Source of the DNA: Stemphylium vesicarium
Taxonomy: Eukaryota; Ascomycota; Dothideomycetes; Pleosporales; Pleosporaceae
Length of the DNA stretch: 64,000 nt
NCBI GenBank assembly: GCA_004380135.1
Contig: QXCR01000011.1
Location: forward strand, 1 to 64,000
Direction: 5' to 3'
In this document: one piece after another, positions 34,949 through 48,550 of the stretch
How the letters are laid out: every line of letters begins with the position of its first letter
Position numbering within the stretch: position 1 is the stretch's first letter
Made by a program: the position numbers and the translations under genes
Notes under the pieces: model-generated
Told to the model about the DNA's origin: nothing
The model's input: only the letters and a program-made list of their open reading frames with translations
Database searches by the model: none

Positions 34949-35943
34949 GAGGAGGCCCGCGACAACGACGGTGCGCGACAGGACGTAGAGTGGTGGTTAT
35001 CTTCACCATGCACGAATAGATGCGCCCGCCATGTTCGCGTGGATAGTGCCAAGCATCTAGTCTGCTTTGAGCCAGCGATGTGGCCACGGCGGAGAATAGG
35101 CACTCCCGCGGGCATGCTGGGCTGCCAATCCACGGCTCTCGTCATGATCCCGTGCTCGACATGGCTATTACTACCTAGGCCTACATTTTGCCATGTCTCA
35201 GTGTGAAAACTCGTACAATGTCGCCAGAATTGCATCCACAGCTGGCGCCCCGCTGCTGGCAGAAAGGCACCCCCAAGGTCGTCCCCCGTCGCTCCACTTT
35301 GCAGCACATGCCCAGGCCCACACTCTCCTCCGATATGAGAAACACCTGACATCATGTTGACAGAGACAACAAAACTTCGCAGAGCGGTCAGCGAGCGGAG
35401 CGCATGGAAGCACGAGGAAGATGGTAATGCAGCAATCAGCCAGTTGCTATCCTTGTCGCCGAAATACTGCAAGGCCCGAGCTGCTCGGTTCCAACGTCAC
35501 AACCAGAGTTAGTGGGGCGTGAACCATCCCACCGCGGCCAGCTTTTCTCCCCCCATTGCCCTCCTCGGGCTTCTGTGAGCTTCTCACCGCAAATAATTCC
35601 TTCTGAGCGCCTCTCTCCCTGCCTACTCGTCTCGTTTGTGGCCCTCTTGAATTCCCAACTTCTGTGACCGCCGCAGCGCAAGCTCCTTGGTACGTACTAC
35701 CCTTTGCGGTCCTCCTTCCCCCCCAACAAGTCGACATCTCTGCCACGAGACAGCCGCGCCCATGCACTGGCGACATTTTAAATCTTGCAGCGTGCCTCGT
35801 GATATCCATCTCTTGCCTGTGCTGCACTGGCCGCCAATCACACCCACGCCATAATTCCCTCAGTCGCAATCTTTCTAGCCAACTAGCCTATCAGTAACCT
35901 AACACTTTTGTGTAGCGCAACCGGCACTCGACCTACGAGCACC
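34949..35943. promoter_or_regulatory. Divergent intergenic region, nucleotidyltransferase / tps2
   Basis: About 1 kb between two divergent start codons, with pyrimidine-rich stretches before tps2. Non-coding by inspection; no specific regulatory site is claimed. Confidence 0.45.
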
Positions 35944-38928
35944 ATGAGCAACCCTGCAGATGACAAGCCCGGAAGGCCTCCGCTCGCATCGCAGCCAAGC
36001 ACACATCCCGCGCTTCATCCCGACATCACCAACGTGCCCGTCACCCCCGGCGTGCATCTCTCTGGCAAGACTGCCTACTTCGACGAGTCCGCCGCCAAAG
36101 GCAAGAACAACCTACCTTTCGACCCCGAGACGGTCACGCCTGGGCCCTCGTGGAGCGCCAACTCATACTTCTCCAACCAGCAGAAGGCCGACGACGCTGG
36201 CCCCCGTGTGGAGAAGGCAGCGGGCGCGCACACTGGGGAGGAAGTCAAGGACAAGCTGAGCGACATCCCAGACCCAGCCAGCAAGCATGACCTGGCAGAC
36301 TTGGATCCGCGTGCTGCGCATCCGGGTCTCAATCTCAGTGGTCGAGTCATCAGCGCAACCTTTGCCATACCCTATACCATCGGCTACTCCCCAGGCAACG
36401 ACTGGGAGCTGAACCCACGACGAGGAACATCTGCTCTCTTCGACTCATTCTCCTATCTTGCTTCGAGTTCGTCGCCATGGAACCACACACTCGTGGGGTG
36501 GACGGGCGAAATCTCGAATGCCAAGTCAGCCGCCGCCACAACTGCACAGGCACCCATGAACAAAGCTGCTGCTCCCATTCCTGTAGACCCTAAGAATCCG
36601 ACACAGGTGGCCCAGACCCCAAATGGCTTTCGTATTGGCTCCGAGGACCGAGCCCGACTAGACAAGCAGCTTGAACGCGACCATGGTGGCAGAATTGTAC
36701 CTGTTTGGCTGGTCGACGAGGTGGATGATGGCAAAGATGAATATGTCTTGAAAAGCCAAAGTCACTGGAGAACATACGCCGAGCACGAACTCTACACACT
36801 TTTCCATTACAAGCAAAATGAGCCTGCTGACGGGCGTGCGGCGCGTAAATCATGGGCCGACTACTACCGTATGAACAAGCTCTTCGCCGACAGGATCCTC
36901 GAGATCTACAATCCTGGAGACATCGTCATGGTACACGACTTTTACCTGATGCTGTTGCCAAGCTTACTCCGCCAACGTCTGCCAAACATCTACATTGGTT
37001 TCTATCTTCACATTCCCTTCCCCAGCAGCGAGTTCTACAGATGTCTTAGCAGACGGAAGGAAATCCTTGAGGGTGTATTGGGCGCCAACATGATTGGCTT
37101 CCAATCATACAGCTACGCGCGGCATTTCTCATCCTGTTGCACTAGGATTCTAGGATTTGATTCGTCGTCAGAGGGTGTTGATGCATACGGGGCTCATGTG
37201 GCCGTAGATGTCTTTCCCATCGGCATCAATGCCGTCTCGACGCAACGGCAGGCATTTGGCGACCCGGACATTGACGAGAAGCTCAAGGGTATTCGGGAAA
37301 TGTACGCAGGCAAGAAGCTAATTGTTGGCCGTGACAGGCTGGATGCTGTCCGTGGAGTGGTCCAGAAGCTCCAGGCTTTCAAGCTATTCCTTGAGAAATA
37401 CCCAGAGTGGCAAGGCAAGGTTGTTCTCATTCAGGTCACAAGTCCCAGCGGCGTTCACACCGACCGGAGCGACGGCGCGCAAGAAAAGGTCGTCAATAAG
37501 ATTTCGGACCTCGCTGCTAAGATCAACGGCACGTATGGTACCCTGGACTTCACACCTGTTCGTCACTTCCCACAGTATCTTTCGCGCGAGGAGTATTTTG
37601 CTTTGCTTCGAATCGCAGACATTGGTCTCATCACCAGTGTACGTGACGGTATGAACACCACAAGTATGGAGTACATCATCTGCCAAAAGGACAACCATGG
37701 CCCGCTCATTCTTTCCGAGTTCTCGGGTACCTCAAGCTCCCTTGGCAGCGCAAGCCACATCAACCCCTGGGACATGGGCGGAGTAGCCGATGCTATCAAC
37801 AATGCTCTCAAGCAGGACGAGGCAGAACGCGCAAGAGTCCACCAAGAACTCTACCGACACGTTGTAGAAAACAATGTTCAGTCTTGGACCAACAACTACC
37901 TGAAGAGGCTGATGACGAACCTGTCCTCCTTTGACCAGACCGTTGCTACACCGGCACTGGACCGGGCTAAGCTCCTCTTCCAGTACCGCCAGGCGAAGAA
38001 GCGGTTGTTCATGTTCGACTACGACGGCACACTAACGCCCATTGTCAAAGACCCTCAAGCAGCTATCCCATCCGACCGCGTCATTCGAACTCTTAAGACG
38101 TTAGCAGCGGACCCTACAAACGCCGTTTGGATTATCAGCGGCAGGGACCAGGCCTTCTTGGACGAGTGGATGGGCCACATCCCCGAGCTTGGCCTTAGTG
38201 CTGAGCATGGCAGCTTCATGCGGCCCCCACGGAGTCAAGATTGGGAGAACCTGACGGAGACTGAGGATATGAGCTGGCAGAATGAGGTGCTTGATACGTT
38301 CCAGCACTACACGGAGAGAACACAAGGTAAGATCACTTTATGCACATCTGAATAAACCTTTGCTAACAGGCTGGTAGGCTCTTTCATCGAGCGCAAGAAG
38401 ATTGCACTCACCTGGCACTACCGACGGGCGGACCCTGAGTACGGCGCATTCCAGGCCAGGGAATGTCAAAAGCATTTGGAGAGGACTGTAGCCAAGAAGT
38501 ACGATGTCGAAGTCATGACAGGCAAGGCCAACCTTGAAGTTCGCCCGAGGTTCGTCAACAAGGGCGAGATCGCGAAGAGGCTCGTACAGGAGTATGGTGA
38601 AGGCACTGGTAATGCGCCAGAGTTTGTGCTCTGCATGGGCGATGATTTCACAGACGAAGGTTTGTCTCCCACTTGTAGACGCTTTGTGCATTCGCTGACC
38701 TTTGCAGACATGTTCCGATCGCTGCGACAATCCAAGCTGCCTACAGATCACGTCTTTTCCGTGACTGTGGGTGCCAGCTCCAAGCAAACTTTGGCAAGCT
38801 GGCATCTTGTGGAGCCTTCGGATGTTATCTCTGTCATTTCGCTCCTCAATGGGTCGGCGGATGCTGGTAATGTGGGCGCCATTGCAGTTGTCGATGGGAC
38901 GGTTCCCGAGTCCCGTGTGATACAATGA
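35944..38928 (+). CDS. tps2: Trehalose-6-phosphate phosphatase (Tps2/OrlA)
   Basis: Removes phosphate from trehalose-6-phosphate in the cytosolic trehalose synthase complex, important in heat and osmotic stress. Three exons: 35944-38326, 38378-38659 and 38708-38928, giving 961 residues. The first ~135 residues are a Pro/Ala-rich extension absent from yeast Tps2. Residues ~135-640 form a GT20 glycosyltransferase-like domain (HDFYLMLLPSLLRQRLPNIY, GRDRLDAVRGVVQKL, VRDGMNTTSMEYI). Residues ~685-940 form the HAD phosphatase, with the DxD nucleophile motif FDYDGTLTPIV (Asp692, Asp694), WIISGRDQ, GLSAEHG, KANLEVRPRFVNKGE and GDDFTDED. The intact phosphatase motifs point to Tps2 rather than the catalytic synthase Tps1. 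The order and motifs match yeast Tps2 throughout. Introns of 51 and 48 nt lie only near the 3' end. Confidence 0.95.
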
Positions 38929-40010
38929 AGCTACTTTGCGTAAAGGGGTTGTGGGCATTTTCTGGGGGAGCACGGAGCATGGCAATGCAAGGCGATAGAT
39001 GAATGAAACAAATCATGGCGATTGCGTGGCTTCGGGCCGTGTCTCGTTACAAGAATACAAAAACCATGTGATATGTTTCTTGCCTTGTAGGGATTGTTCT
39101 ATTCTTGAGATGGGTGAGGTGAATTGCCACCAGATGGTTGCTGGTGCGGTACGACGACTATCAATGCAACCCCCTGGAGCGAGCGTCTGGTGCCAAGGCA
39201 GTGGCGCCGGCACGTCTGGGGCCTTACTCCAGACCCCTGATGGAACCACGTGAGGCCCTGACTCGGCAGGCGCAAAACCTTCCGGCGATGCCGCTGACGA
39301 TCTTCCGTTCTTCTCTCCGTTCAGAACCATTGCGCAACAACAGATGTTCGCAACATGTACGAGATTTCGTGCCACAAATGCGGCGTCGCTTGCAACCGCG
39401 AATCTGGATTCTGTGGCGTGGGCAATTAAAGACAGCGGCCCACGACTCACGAACCCGCAGCGTCGGCACGATGCCTACTCTAGGTTTGGTATGTCTGGGT
39501 CTTTCGGCATGCTAGCCCGTATTCATGCGTCTTGGGATTCGAGAACTGCCAGTGCATGAAACCTGGAACGCCTAGCGACTGTCCCGCGCCCCAACAACGG
39601 ACCCGAGGCATCTTGCTCCTTCCTTGGAACTTCTACCGTAGTCGCTGGTCCCGTCTTTTACCAGCCATTCCGTTCTCTTAACCCAATCGATTCCCCTCCT
39701 GCGCCGCGTCTTGACACTCGTTTTTTTTTTGACTACACAAAACTCTATCTCTTGTCCTAGCCAATCTGCCACAGTGAAGCGTATTGTGAGGACGCGAATT
39801 AATAAGCTCTGGTCTTGCGTACTCCTACCCCAAATCCGATACCGCATTTGCATCATCCCAACAGGGACTGGGCTGTCAAGGACATTGCGACATTCTACCC
39901 GTGCCATATCTACGATACGATACGCCTCGCTGCTTGGTACTCGTCTTCACCTCGCACTACTTCTCTCGGCGCGCCCACAACGAGGCACCATACTCTACAC
40001 ATAATACACA
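38929..40010. other. 1.1 kb intergenic region downstream of tps2
   Basis: The tps2 3' flank and the promoter of the 79-residue gene. Open frames up to 145 codons show no motifs and were rejected. Confidence 0.5.
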
Positions 40011-40353
40011 ATGGGTCTCATGGAGAAGCTGCAAGCTCGTATGTCTCACTTCACCTCACCTCGCTTCGCTTCGCCCAATCCACCTCCCAGCCTTTCCGTC
40101 TGCACCTCGTCAACACCCAGCTAACGAGCACTTGCGTCTAGGCCTTGAACTATATCGCCTCGAACAGCGCTACACACGCCGCGAGAAACGCACAACATTT
40201 ATCAGCGAAGCGCAATACGTAGACGGCGAGTACGTTTACGCCTCGTCGCCTTCGTCGGCAAAGTCATCGAGCACCACCAACAGCAAACGCTTCAGCATGA
40301 TGCCCGCCATACGGATAAAGGAGATTGGCCGCATGGGCACCGGGCGCTCATAG
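40011..40353 (+). CDS. Small conserved-looking fungal protein, 79 residues, unknown function
   Basis: Two exons, 40011-40038 and 40142-40353, are joined across a 103-nt intron with a GTATGT donor and TCTAG acceptor. The ATG sits in a good context (CACAATGG). The product starts MGLMEKLQARLELYRLEQRY, an amphipathic helix. It continues with a basic TRREKRTTF, the segment SEAQYVDGEYVY, then a Ser/Thr-rich and basic tail. There is no signal peptide or membrane segment. The splice gives a frame with the Tyr/Glu/Arg-rich composition of a real protein, and small proteins of this type recur in Pezizomycotina, but I cannot assign a function. Confidence 0.68.
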
Positions 40354-42618
40354 GCGATCTCTGTGGTTGAGTTGCGCAGTCAACTCCTTCACAGTCGACG
40401 TTAAACATGTGTCGGCATTCGGCGAAGCCGACAGAGGCAACACCAGCAGCACTACAGCGTAGTACTCAAGGAAACGGCTGTACAGCGCATGCCACGTCGT
40501 ACGGCAGACAGCACTACAGAGCTTCAGCTCGTGCGTCGAGACCCTGAAGTCGCACAACACATGCAGCGCATGCAGGAGAAAACAAGCAATTGGCAACCCG
40601 CCATCCGTGCAACACACCCACAAACCTCGGCGAAACAAAAAAGCAACCCATCCAAGACTTATTCACTCACACTTTACAACGCAACGACATTTACGGCAGA
40701 ACAACATTATCGACGAAACCGAACGAGGCACAAGGGTCGAACAGGCAACAAAAAGTGACTTATTTTTCCACACACTTTCATGTCGATGTAAACACGTTCC
40801 GATCACTTTACACCTCTGTCTTTCACTTATCACATGGCTCTTCAGCCCTTTTCATATTCTCTTTTTTTTCGAATCATGGTGCGAACTCTTTTTTTTTCAT
40901 CTTTGGGGAGATGCCATGTTCCATCTACTGCTGCTAGCTCTTTTTTTTTATGCAGACTATGGATGGAGTCTATTAGTTCAAAGTAGGACTTTATACTATC
41001 AATCAACATATCTACAATTGATGCAGTTTGTGCCTCTTAGTTCGCTACATTGACCAGATATGTAATACCTTTTTTCAAAGCAAGAGTGAGAAACCGTGGT
41101 GCTGGTTCCAGAGCGCACGGCGATTAGTCTCATCCCCCCGTTTGTACGCAACGATCACGCGCAATATCGCTGTGTTTGTATACTGCGCTCTCTGTCCACC
41201 CATATCTTAAGTCTCGCGTGCGAAGATGAATTGGCTAGGTCGATGGGTGGAAGTTTCTGCCAAGCTTTGGAAAGAGTGTAAGCTAGAAAGCAAGAATCCA
41301 CCTTCACGAAGAAATCTGTGGACAATTCTGGGGAGAGGGCTTGGTATAAGAGGCGTATGAACACTCTACGCCTACTACTAAAGTATCAGACTAGGCAGAT
41401 AGTAATAGGCATGGATGGTAGATGTAGCAACGCTCATTATCGCGGCTGTTGGCCTCATAGAAATCTTACTTGTGACAACAAGGCGTTGCCAGGCTTCCCC
41501 TTTCCTCGTCCTTGAACTCTCATCGAACGAACGATAACGGGGTGGTAATGTGCGCAGGTGATGATATCAAGTCATGCGACCGGGTACCAATACGTTAACA
41601 TACCCCTTTGGGGCAAGATAAGAGATAGTGGGAGTAGTCAACCTAGAAAAAGCCTTCTAAGCCTTGTGTTGTGATCTACGCATTAGTAAATACAATATCA
41701 CATATGCTGGTTTGTCATGCCATCTCATCTCATCTCATCTCATCCCGCCTCATCCCACCTCACCTCATCTCACCCCCAACCTACCCCTCAAACCCCAAGG
41801 CAAACCCACATCATACCAAACCCTTCCTTGTACCCTATTCGCATCACTCCCCCACCCTCACACTAGCATCAACAAATTCCATGACAAAAAGGGACCACAT
41901 GACAGAATACATCGCATCTTACTCATCGCGCCACACTCTATTCTACCCACCGATCAAGCACCCTTCCGCGGAATCTAGATATTACATGCATTGCATTGCA
42001 TGGTCCTCACTTTCTGCAAAGAAGCCAGATGCGTATGCGACACCGGTGACGGGGATGCTGTGCCGTGGAGCTGGAAAGGATAGTAGAGTGCGAGGACGAT
42101 TTGATGGGGGACATTTCCTCTTTTGATGCAGTGATAGCTGTGGAGTAGCGGGAATAAGAGTCAGGGTAAGACGCAGATGGAAAGCCAATGTAGTGTGAAC
42201 TGAATGTATTGAATAGTTATAGCGGGTCGCGATTGAGGGGTATCTTTCGATCTATAGTAGCGATGATGATGATGGCCATGATATCTCTGCGGCAAGCGAA
42301 AGCCAATGCGAAACCTTTCCCCGGTCTAAATTGTGACTCCGAAAGCCAATTCCCCACGTAGCATAGAAACAAAAACGATCAAACAGAGTTTGAGACTCTG
42401 TTCAAGCATGTGCTGAAAAAGACGGTTTCAAAAGTAAAACAAAAGTAAAACACCTCGAAACACCAAAACTACCAAAAACGCCTATCTGTCGAGATTGCTC
42501 AAAAAGGTCTTTCCCAAGGGTGTCGTGAAAAAAAGAGGTCGTTATAGCATGCAATGCTGGGTGCGCGCTAAGATGAAGACGAAAAGCAAAAAATGGCCGT
42601 AATGTAGTGTACCCACAT
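40354..42618. other. 2.3 kb convergent intergenic region
   Basis: Contains T-rich stretches near 40860-40950 and a CATCT/CACCT repeat at 41721-41772. No gene was supported on either strand. Confidence 0.5.
41721..41772. repeat. Pentanucleotide (CATCT-like) repeat
   Basis: About ten five-base units: CATCT at first, then CATCC/CGCCT/CACCT variants. Confidence 0.85.
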
Positions 42619-44681
42619 CTAAGGACTGTCATAGTCGTTGAAAATCTCATCTGGGTCCTCCGGTGGCAGCATATCAATGGTGTCGCTAGTACGTGGACCA
42701 GTGTACTTCTTTCTCGCCCCAGCGTACCACCACACTGTGCTGAAAAAGCCAATAAAGGCCGCGACGCAGATGGCGTAGTTCATGTTGTCGGCTCGAACGG
42801 GTCTAGCAGTCGGGAAGAAGAGAACCACACTGATGAAGATGACCCATGTGACGGCAATGAGGTTGACCGGTTTGCTCCACCTGCCCATGGTGTATGGTCC
42901 GGGATGGAAGACGACTCTGCCTTCATACCAGCGGTGTGCAATGATGACAGCGATGTAACTAATGTCCAAGGCGGGCGCGGTGATATTGAAAATGGCCGTG
43001 ATGGTTAGGGTGCTTCCAATACCGATCAGGTCAAGGCAGCTGCAGAAGATGACGACGAGCCATACAGCGTTGACGGGCGTGTGCGTGCGGTCGTTGACTT
43101 TGCTCCAGAAACTAAAAAGGAAGTGTCAGCCTTGCATTTCGATAGTCTGAGTTTAGGGGCGAGGGTGACTTACCCAGAGAAAGGAAAGGCGGCGTCACGA
43201 GCAAAGGCCCAGGCCATTCGTGCGTTGGCCAACATGGCAGAACAGCCGGTAAAGAACTGGACCAGCATAACGAAGAACCACATGACGGTTCCGCCTGTTT
43301 TGCCGCCGGCGTTGAAGAAAATCTGCGCGACTGGAAGTCCGGTCGGTGTGGCCATAATCTCATCGTAGTCTGACATGCAGAAGCAAAAAGTAACTGTTAG
43401 CATCCAGCCAACAACACCGGACACGAGAATGGCGGCTCGGATTGCCACAGGGCCACGAATGGCGGCATCGTGCGTCTCTTCCGACATGCTGTACAACAAC
43501 GGTTAGATTGGCCGATATGCGAGGTCATAGGGCTGACTTACTGTGTGGTGCCGTCGTAGTCGGTCATGGTCCATGCAACCGAAAGGAAGCTGCGCACGGT
43601 CGGTTAGTGATTCGTTTTTGCGTGCTGCGGGAGTGGGGGAGGCGACGAACCCGAGAAGGAAGGAGAAGCCCTGGCTACCCCAGCCTGAGCCGTCCATGAC
43701 TGTAGTAAAAACCCATTTCGGGCTTTGCTTGTTCGGTGTGAGAATGAGAAGAGCGATGCAGATGCAGATGGACGCAATAACTGCTGACTGTCAGATCGTG
43801 GCCAGGGAAATAGCAGCTGCAGCCGACTTACTGTTGATGGGAGCGAACCACAGGATAATGCGGTGCAGCCAATTCGTGGGAAAGGAGCAGATTGTGCCAA
43901 ACATGCATAGGACGAAGATAGCGAGTAGGACCGTCTGATAGGCTTCCCTGCATTGATCGGTGAGCTGCTGCATACTGCACAAGTGGGGTGCTTCTTACGG
44001 TTCGAAGGCGGAAACCCCATCATCCAGCGTGTGCATAACGACGGTTGCCAAAATCATCTGGGAGATGGTGTACGCCAGACTGGCGACGCCGGCTGCTTGG
44101 CCGAGGAAATTGCACCATCCGATGATCCAGGACCAGGCTGCGACGTGCTCGGGCGGTACAACGTGTTTTGTGACATAGTACATTCCTCCAGCTGTTGGGT
44201 ATGCGGACACTAATTCGGCAACTTGACACTCTGTTAGCGGAGACAGTGAAGAAGGCTTTTGGCCTACGAACCGGAACTGGCTATGCAGTATGCCATGATA
44301 CTACCAATGAACCAGGCCCACACTGCTGTTGCTGGGCCTCCTGAAGACATTGGAGCACCAAAAGTCGCGGGCACTGAACCCAGCACACCAAGAATGGAGA
44401 TGGCATATGAGACTGTTGACCATCTTGAGAAATGTCTTTGTAGTACCTGCAGATACTGTTAAACCAAGCTCGACTGAAAACCACAGCATGGTACTTACAG
44501 GAGCATATCCAATGCGCACCAGTAGGCGATCATCGTCATCCGCAATGGTGGCCATGTTTCGGTTCTGATTGTTTGCACCTGCCTCTACTTCTTTCGATCT
44601 GCTTGTGACGTTGGGTTGGAGTGCTCTCCCGTTTCCGGGCTGTGCACTGTGTCCTCTGTTTTCGAATTCTGGATTGCCCAT
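42619..44681 (-). CDS. Amino acid/GABA-type permease (APC family)
   Basis: Proton-coupled amine or amino-acid transporter of the fungal GABA/choline permease branch (Uga4/Hnm1-like). Eight exons on the minus strand: 44499-44681, 44272-44446, 43999-44230, 43832-43947, 43651-43783, 43542-43589, 43174-43488 and 42619-43111, giving 564 residues in one continuous frame. After a ~50-residue cytosolic N-terminus comes RHFSRWSTVSYAISILGVLG, the family's first membrane segment. It is followed by VAELVSAYPTAGGMYYVTKH, WSWIIGWCNFLGQAAGVAS, SVAWTMTDYDGTTHMSEETH (conserved in this subfamily) and NARMAWAFARDAAFPFSGFW. About 12 membrane segments are expected. The substrate cannot be set from sequence. An upstream TTG in frame was rejected in favour of ATG 44681. 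Exon 6 is only 48 nt. Confidence 0.92.
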
Positions 44682-47600
44682 GGTCAACGATGGCTCAATG
44701 GCTGAACATGAGAGAGTAGTGAGGAGAAGCAGAGAGGGTCTCAGTGGCGGGAGCGTAGAAGGGATTTAGAAGGATGTAAAAGACGTTAGTGGGCCGCTGG
44801 CGGAGACACACTAGGAAGATTGACAGCGACGGCGTAGGCCCACGGACCCTGGGACCAGTGGCAGGGAGTGTAATGCTAGGCGTGGAAGGGATATGGTGGT
44901 CGGGGAGTAAAGGTAGAGGCACGGGGAGACATGTAGTGGGTTTTATCATGGCCTGGCCTCGTAAAAGGACCAACCCTGCCAGCAGCGAGGCCATAGCGGT
45001 CCAGTAGTATCAAGTTGCGAGATGCGACCTACCGTCAGGGTAGCAATTTCAGATGTGTTGCCATGATGACACGTGCTGAGTGTGTTGCACAGTGGTAAGA
45101 GAGGGCGTGAACGTGGGAAAAGGCAAGTAAGGGTGTGGGTCGGCAGATCCCAGATGCGACGAAGCGATCGAGGATTTGCGGTACTGTCATTTGCGCACAA
45201 AGACTTGGTGCCGAACGTTTGAAGGAAGTAGCGTGCTCAGACCAAGAAGAAATGCTGCCGCTTCGGCGACCCAATGTGGCGGGCCGTTTACCTCGCATTC
45301 TGTGCCTACTGACTAGGGTCGACTTCAGCCCTGGGAACAATATATGAACCGCCTTTTGGGGAACGAACAAGCCTCTCTTTCGGCCCTATCGCGCGCGCAG
45401 TAGCCAGTAGCCATTAGCCATCCGTGCTAGCAGCCTCAGGCCACAGCCAGATTGCTGCCATGTCGACTTCGCGGCGAGAGCGTGTTGCGACGACGCACAG
45501 GAAATTGCACGACACGACACACGCCTCGTCTGTCGTCGCGTACCCAGCGAGCTTACTCAAGATACCCAAGACTAGGCCAGGAAACTGCCGCGCTCTAATG
45601 CTGTCCTGGACAAGCTATGACGCACCCAGATGAAAGCTGCGGCTTGCCTTGCGTGAGCTTCTGAAGCGGTACGACTCGGGGCACGACTGCGGTCTTCCTG
45701 CAACCGGTTCCCCCTGGTTGTTGGTAACAAATCTTCATCCAGGCGGTGAGGAGCAGGGAGGCTCATTGGCCCGCGCGGCTATTCTGATACGACTGACGCT
45801 GGCCAAGGACGAGGCCCTTCTGGAGAGGTATGATATCAGGAATTTTGTAAGCTTGAGCCTACGCGGGCTCTTACGGCACCCAAACCTGTGAATGGCTCCG
45901 TGTACCGTCGCCCGCCCTCATCCGAGCCCATGAACCTGACGCTCTCTCCATGGTGTCTGCGTAGTGTCGTTTGGTCAATGAGCCCACGAGAGCATATTGC
46001 AAGACGTCGCATGTCTATAGTAGTGGCTGCTCACACCCCTCATCATCATCAGCTTATCGCAGAAGCCCGCGCGGCGTAGTCTTTCCTAGTCGAGTAGCAT
46101 AAGCGATGAATGCCTGCAACTGCAGCGGCACACACACGTGCCTGTGGCCTGTAATGCTCATGCAACACGATCCCGAATGAAGGTCAATCACGGACTTTTT
46201 CCTTTTCATCTACCATTGCGCCGGGCCTGAAGTCTCTCCCACGTCACAAGAGCGCAACCACTTCTGGTGCCCGGACGCGCGCGCCACAAGGCTTCGCGGT
46301 ATGTATCCCTAGATGCAATAGCGCGACGTCGCCGCTTCCGCAACCTCTACCTGGGATACGGTGAGGGATGCTCCGAAGCGCCGCCTAGCCATTATGCAGA
46401 TGCCCAGCTGACCAGATGGCGCCGATGTCGTCGTCGTCGATGCTACTAAGACAAGGAGCTCAAATCCTCGCATCCAGAGCCGAAAAAGCGGTGGGAAAGG
46501 ACGTGTCCGGCTCGAGTAAGTTCGCTTGACACGGAGTTCAGCACGAAGTATAGCCGTTGGCCGAACTCTGAAAGGGAACCTGGACCCTATACCGTTTGTC
46601 AAACCGTTCACGGAAGCCACGGCAGACGCTCCGGGCGTCAGAACATCGACATCTTCGTCTGGCAGCTGACTGAGACGGTCGCTTCAAGCAAGTCGTCCGA
46701 AACAAGGACATCAGACGCCAGGGCACGCAGCTATCGTCATTCTGAATCCGTCGTATTACCTCGCCGTTGTTCGGTACAGGCTCAGATGTGAGTTAGGAAG
46801 GGAGGCAGAGCCGAATTCTAGTGGCCCCACTGTGGGCATCATCGCATCGCTAGCTGGAGCGCTAGACATGACGGTAGCGGCTTTGCGATTCACATCATCT
46901 TGACCGCGATTCCGCTCGCAGTCGAATTACGGCGCGCACATTCCAACGATGCCCGACGTCACGGCGAAGAGACCGCGGCATTGTCACAGCGTGCAGGAAT
47001 GACTCGCCATGCTTCGCGAACCGATCTGAGCTTCTTCATTCCAGAAGACACCTCTGGCACTCGGCCGTTTCACAATGCTGCCGAAACCATGTGCGGACCC
47101 GTCCGCTAGGGCCGACGATCAGCGTGGCATTTGTGGCGCGCTGCCCAATGGCGGATTTTCTACACCTCTGCGGTGTACTACTTTTCTTACTCGATACTCG
47201 ACTTGTATATGCAGCATTTCTAAATATGCTTAGCATGGCCCGACAGTAGCGTCCCTTCCGCATGCCTCTAGAGGGTAGCCGAGTCTTGCTCAATAGGTAC
47301 GGGGAAGACGGCAGTTGATATGTTAGCTTGCAAGATTATGCGGTACCCATGCACGTACTCATCCCACACAACCAAGGTCGAGAAGAGACGACGACGACGA
47401 CGCGCTGGTCATCAAGGCCTTGACCGATCGAGAAAACCAGACTAACAGACGGAGATAGCCTTTTGCCGACTATCAACTACACCATCTCCAGAACCTGCGG
47501 GGTCACAAAAGGCAAAGAAACAAGCAAGTCTGATCCACAACAAGTCTGATAATGCAGGGTAAAAATAATAAAACATCAGAACAAGACCATGCGAAAGAGA

Positions 47601-48550
47601 GCACAGAACCCAGAAAACAACGCATGGAATGAAGCGAGATACTGCGGAACCGACCCAGAAAAGGAAAGAAAGAAGGCCCGATATCTATACCCATCTCCAA
47701 TCTGATCGTCCACTAGCTGCAGATGTGACCAGGTCTCTTGCAACCCCCCATCAAGAAGCAGCAATTCTAATGCGTCCGCGGGATCTAAGAGAAAAGTCGT
47801 ACTCGAGTACCAATCGGCTTTGGAAGAAAGAAAAATAGCAATTTCGACTCTCAGATGGCGAAGCTCGCCGACTCGCAAACTGCCTATCGCGGGGCTGGGC
47901 GAAGGGCAGGAGTCATTGTTATCCAAGGCGACCTATGCCTGCATGCTACGTGTTGAAAGCGTGACGATCTAGTATCTGGGAAAGACGGCGCGCCTTGACA
48001 ATGGGAGGAGGTGCCGTTTGTGACTCTTCTCATCCTTCATGTTATCCACTGGTGGTGCAGTAGTACGCTTTTTCTGCGCATGTGGTGATCACGCAGAAAG
48101 GTGGATACAAGTCAAATGACCTTGAACATGGCCAGCAACATGGTCGAGTCTAAGACGAACAGTGGAGAAGTGGTGGTGTTGGTGTGAGCTTCAGCGCGTG
48201 TTGTGTTAAGCACGGTAATTGCGGCTTGGATCGATCGAATGCTGTGTAATGCGAAGGCGGCTGCCAACATGGCGCCAGCGAGGCGGCTACATACCCCCCT
48301 TGCAGAGTAGTTGACACGTGTGTATAGACGTGTTTGCTGACTTTGCAAGAGCAGCAGAGGAAGGATTGCATATACGAGACAATAAGGGGGTGTGAGATGA
48401 TGCATGCATCCATTCGTCAGGTGAAGTATGTACGAAGCGAATATATACAGTGAAGTGTCTCCTCAACCTGCGGCCAGTCCCCAGCTAATGTATCCATCTA
48501 GCTTGTGCAGCAGTACAGCAATTGTAGACGTTACGAAAAAACGTATTCGT
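44682..48550. other. 3.9 kb gene-poor region
   Basis: No supportable gene, transposon or RNA gene. Scattered frames up to about 115 codons overlap on both strands without motifs or splice partners. The first few hundred bases are the probable promoter of the permease. Confidence 0.5.
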
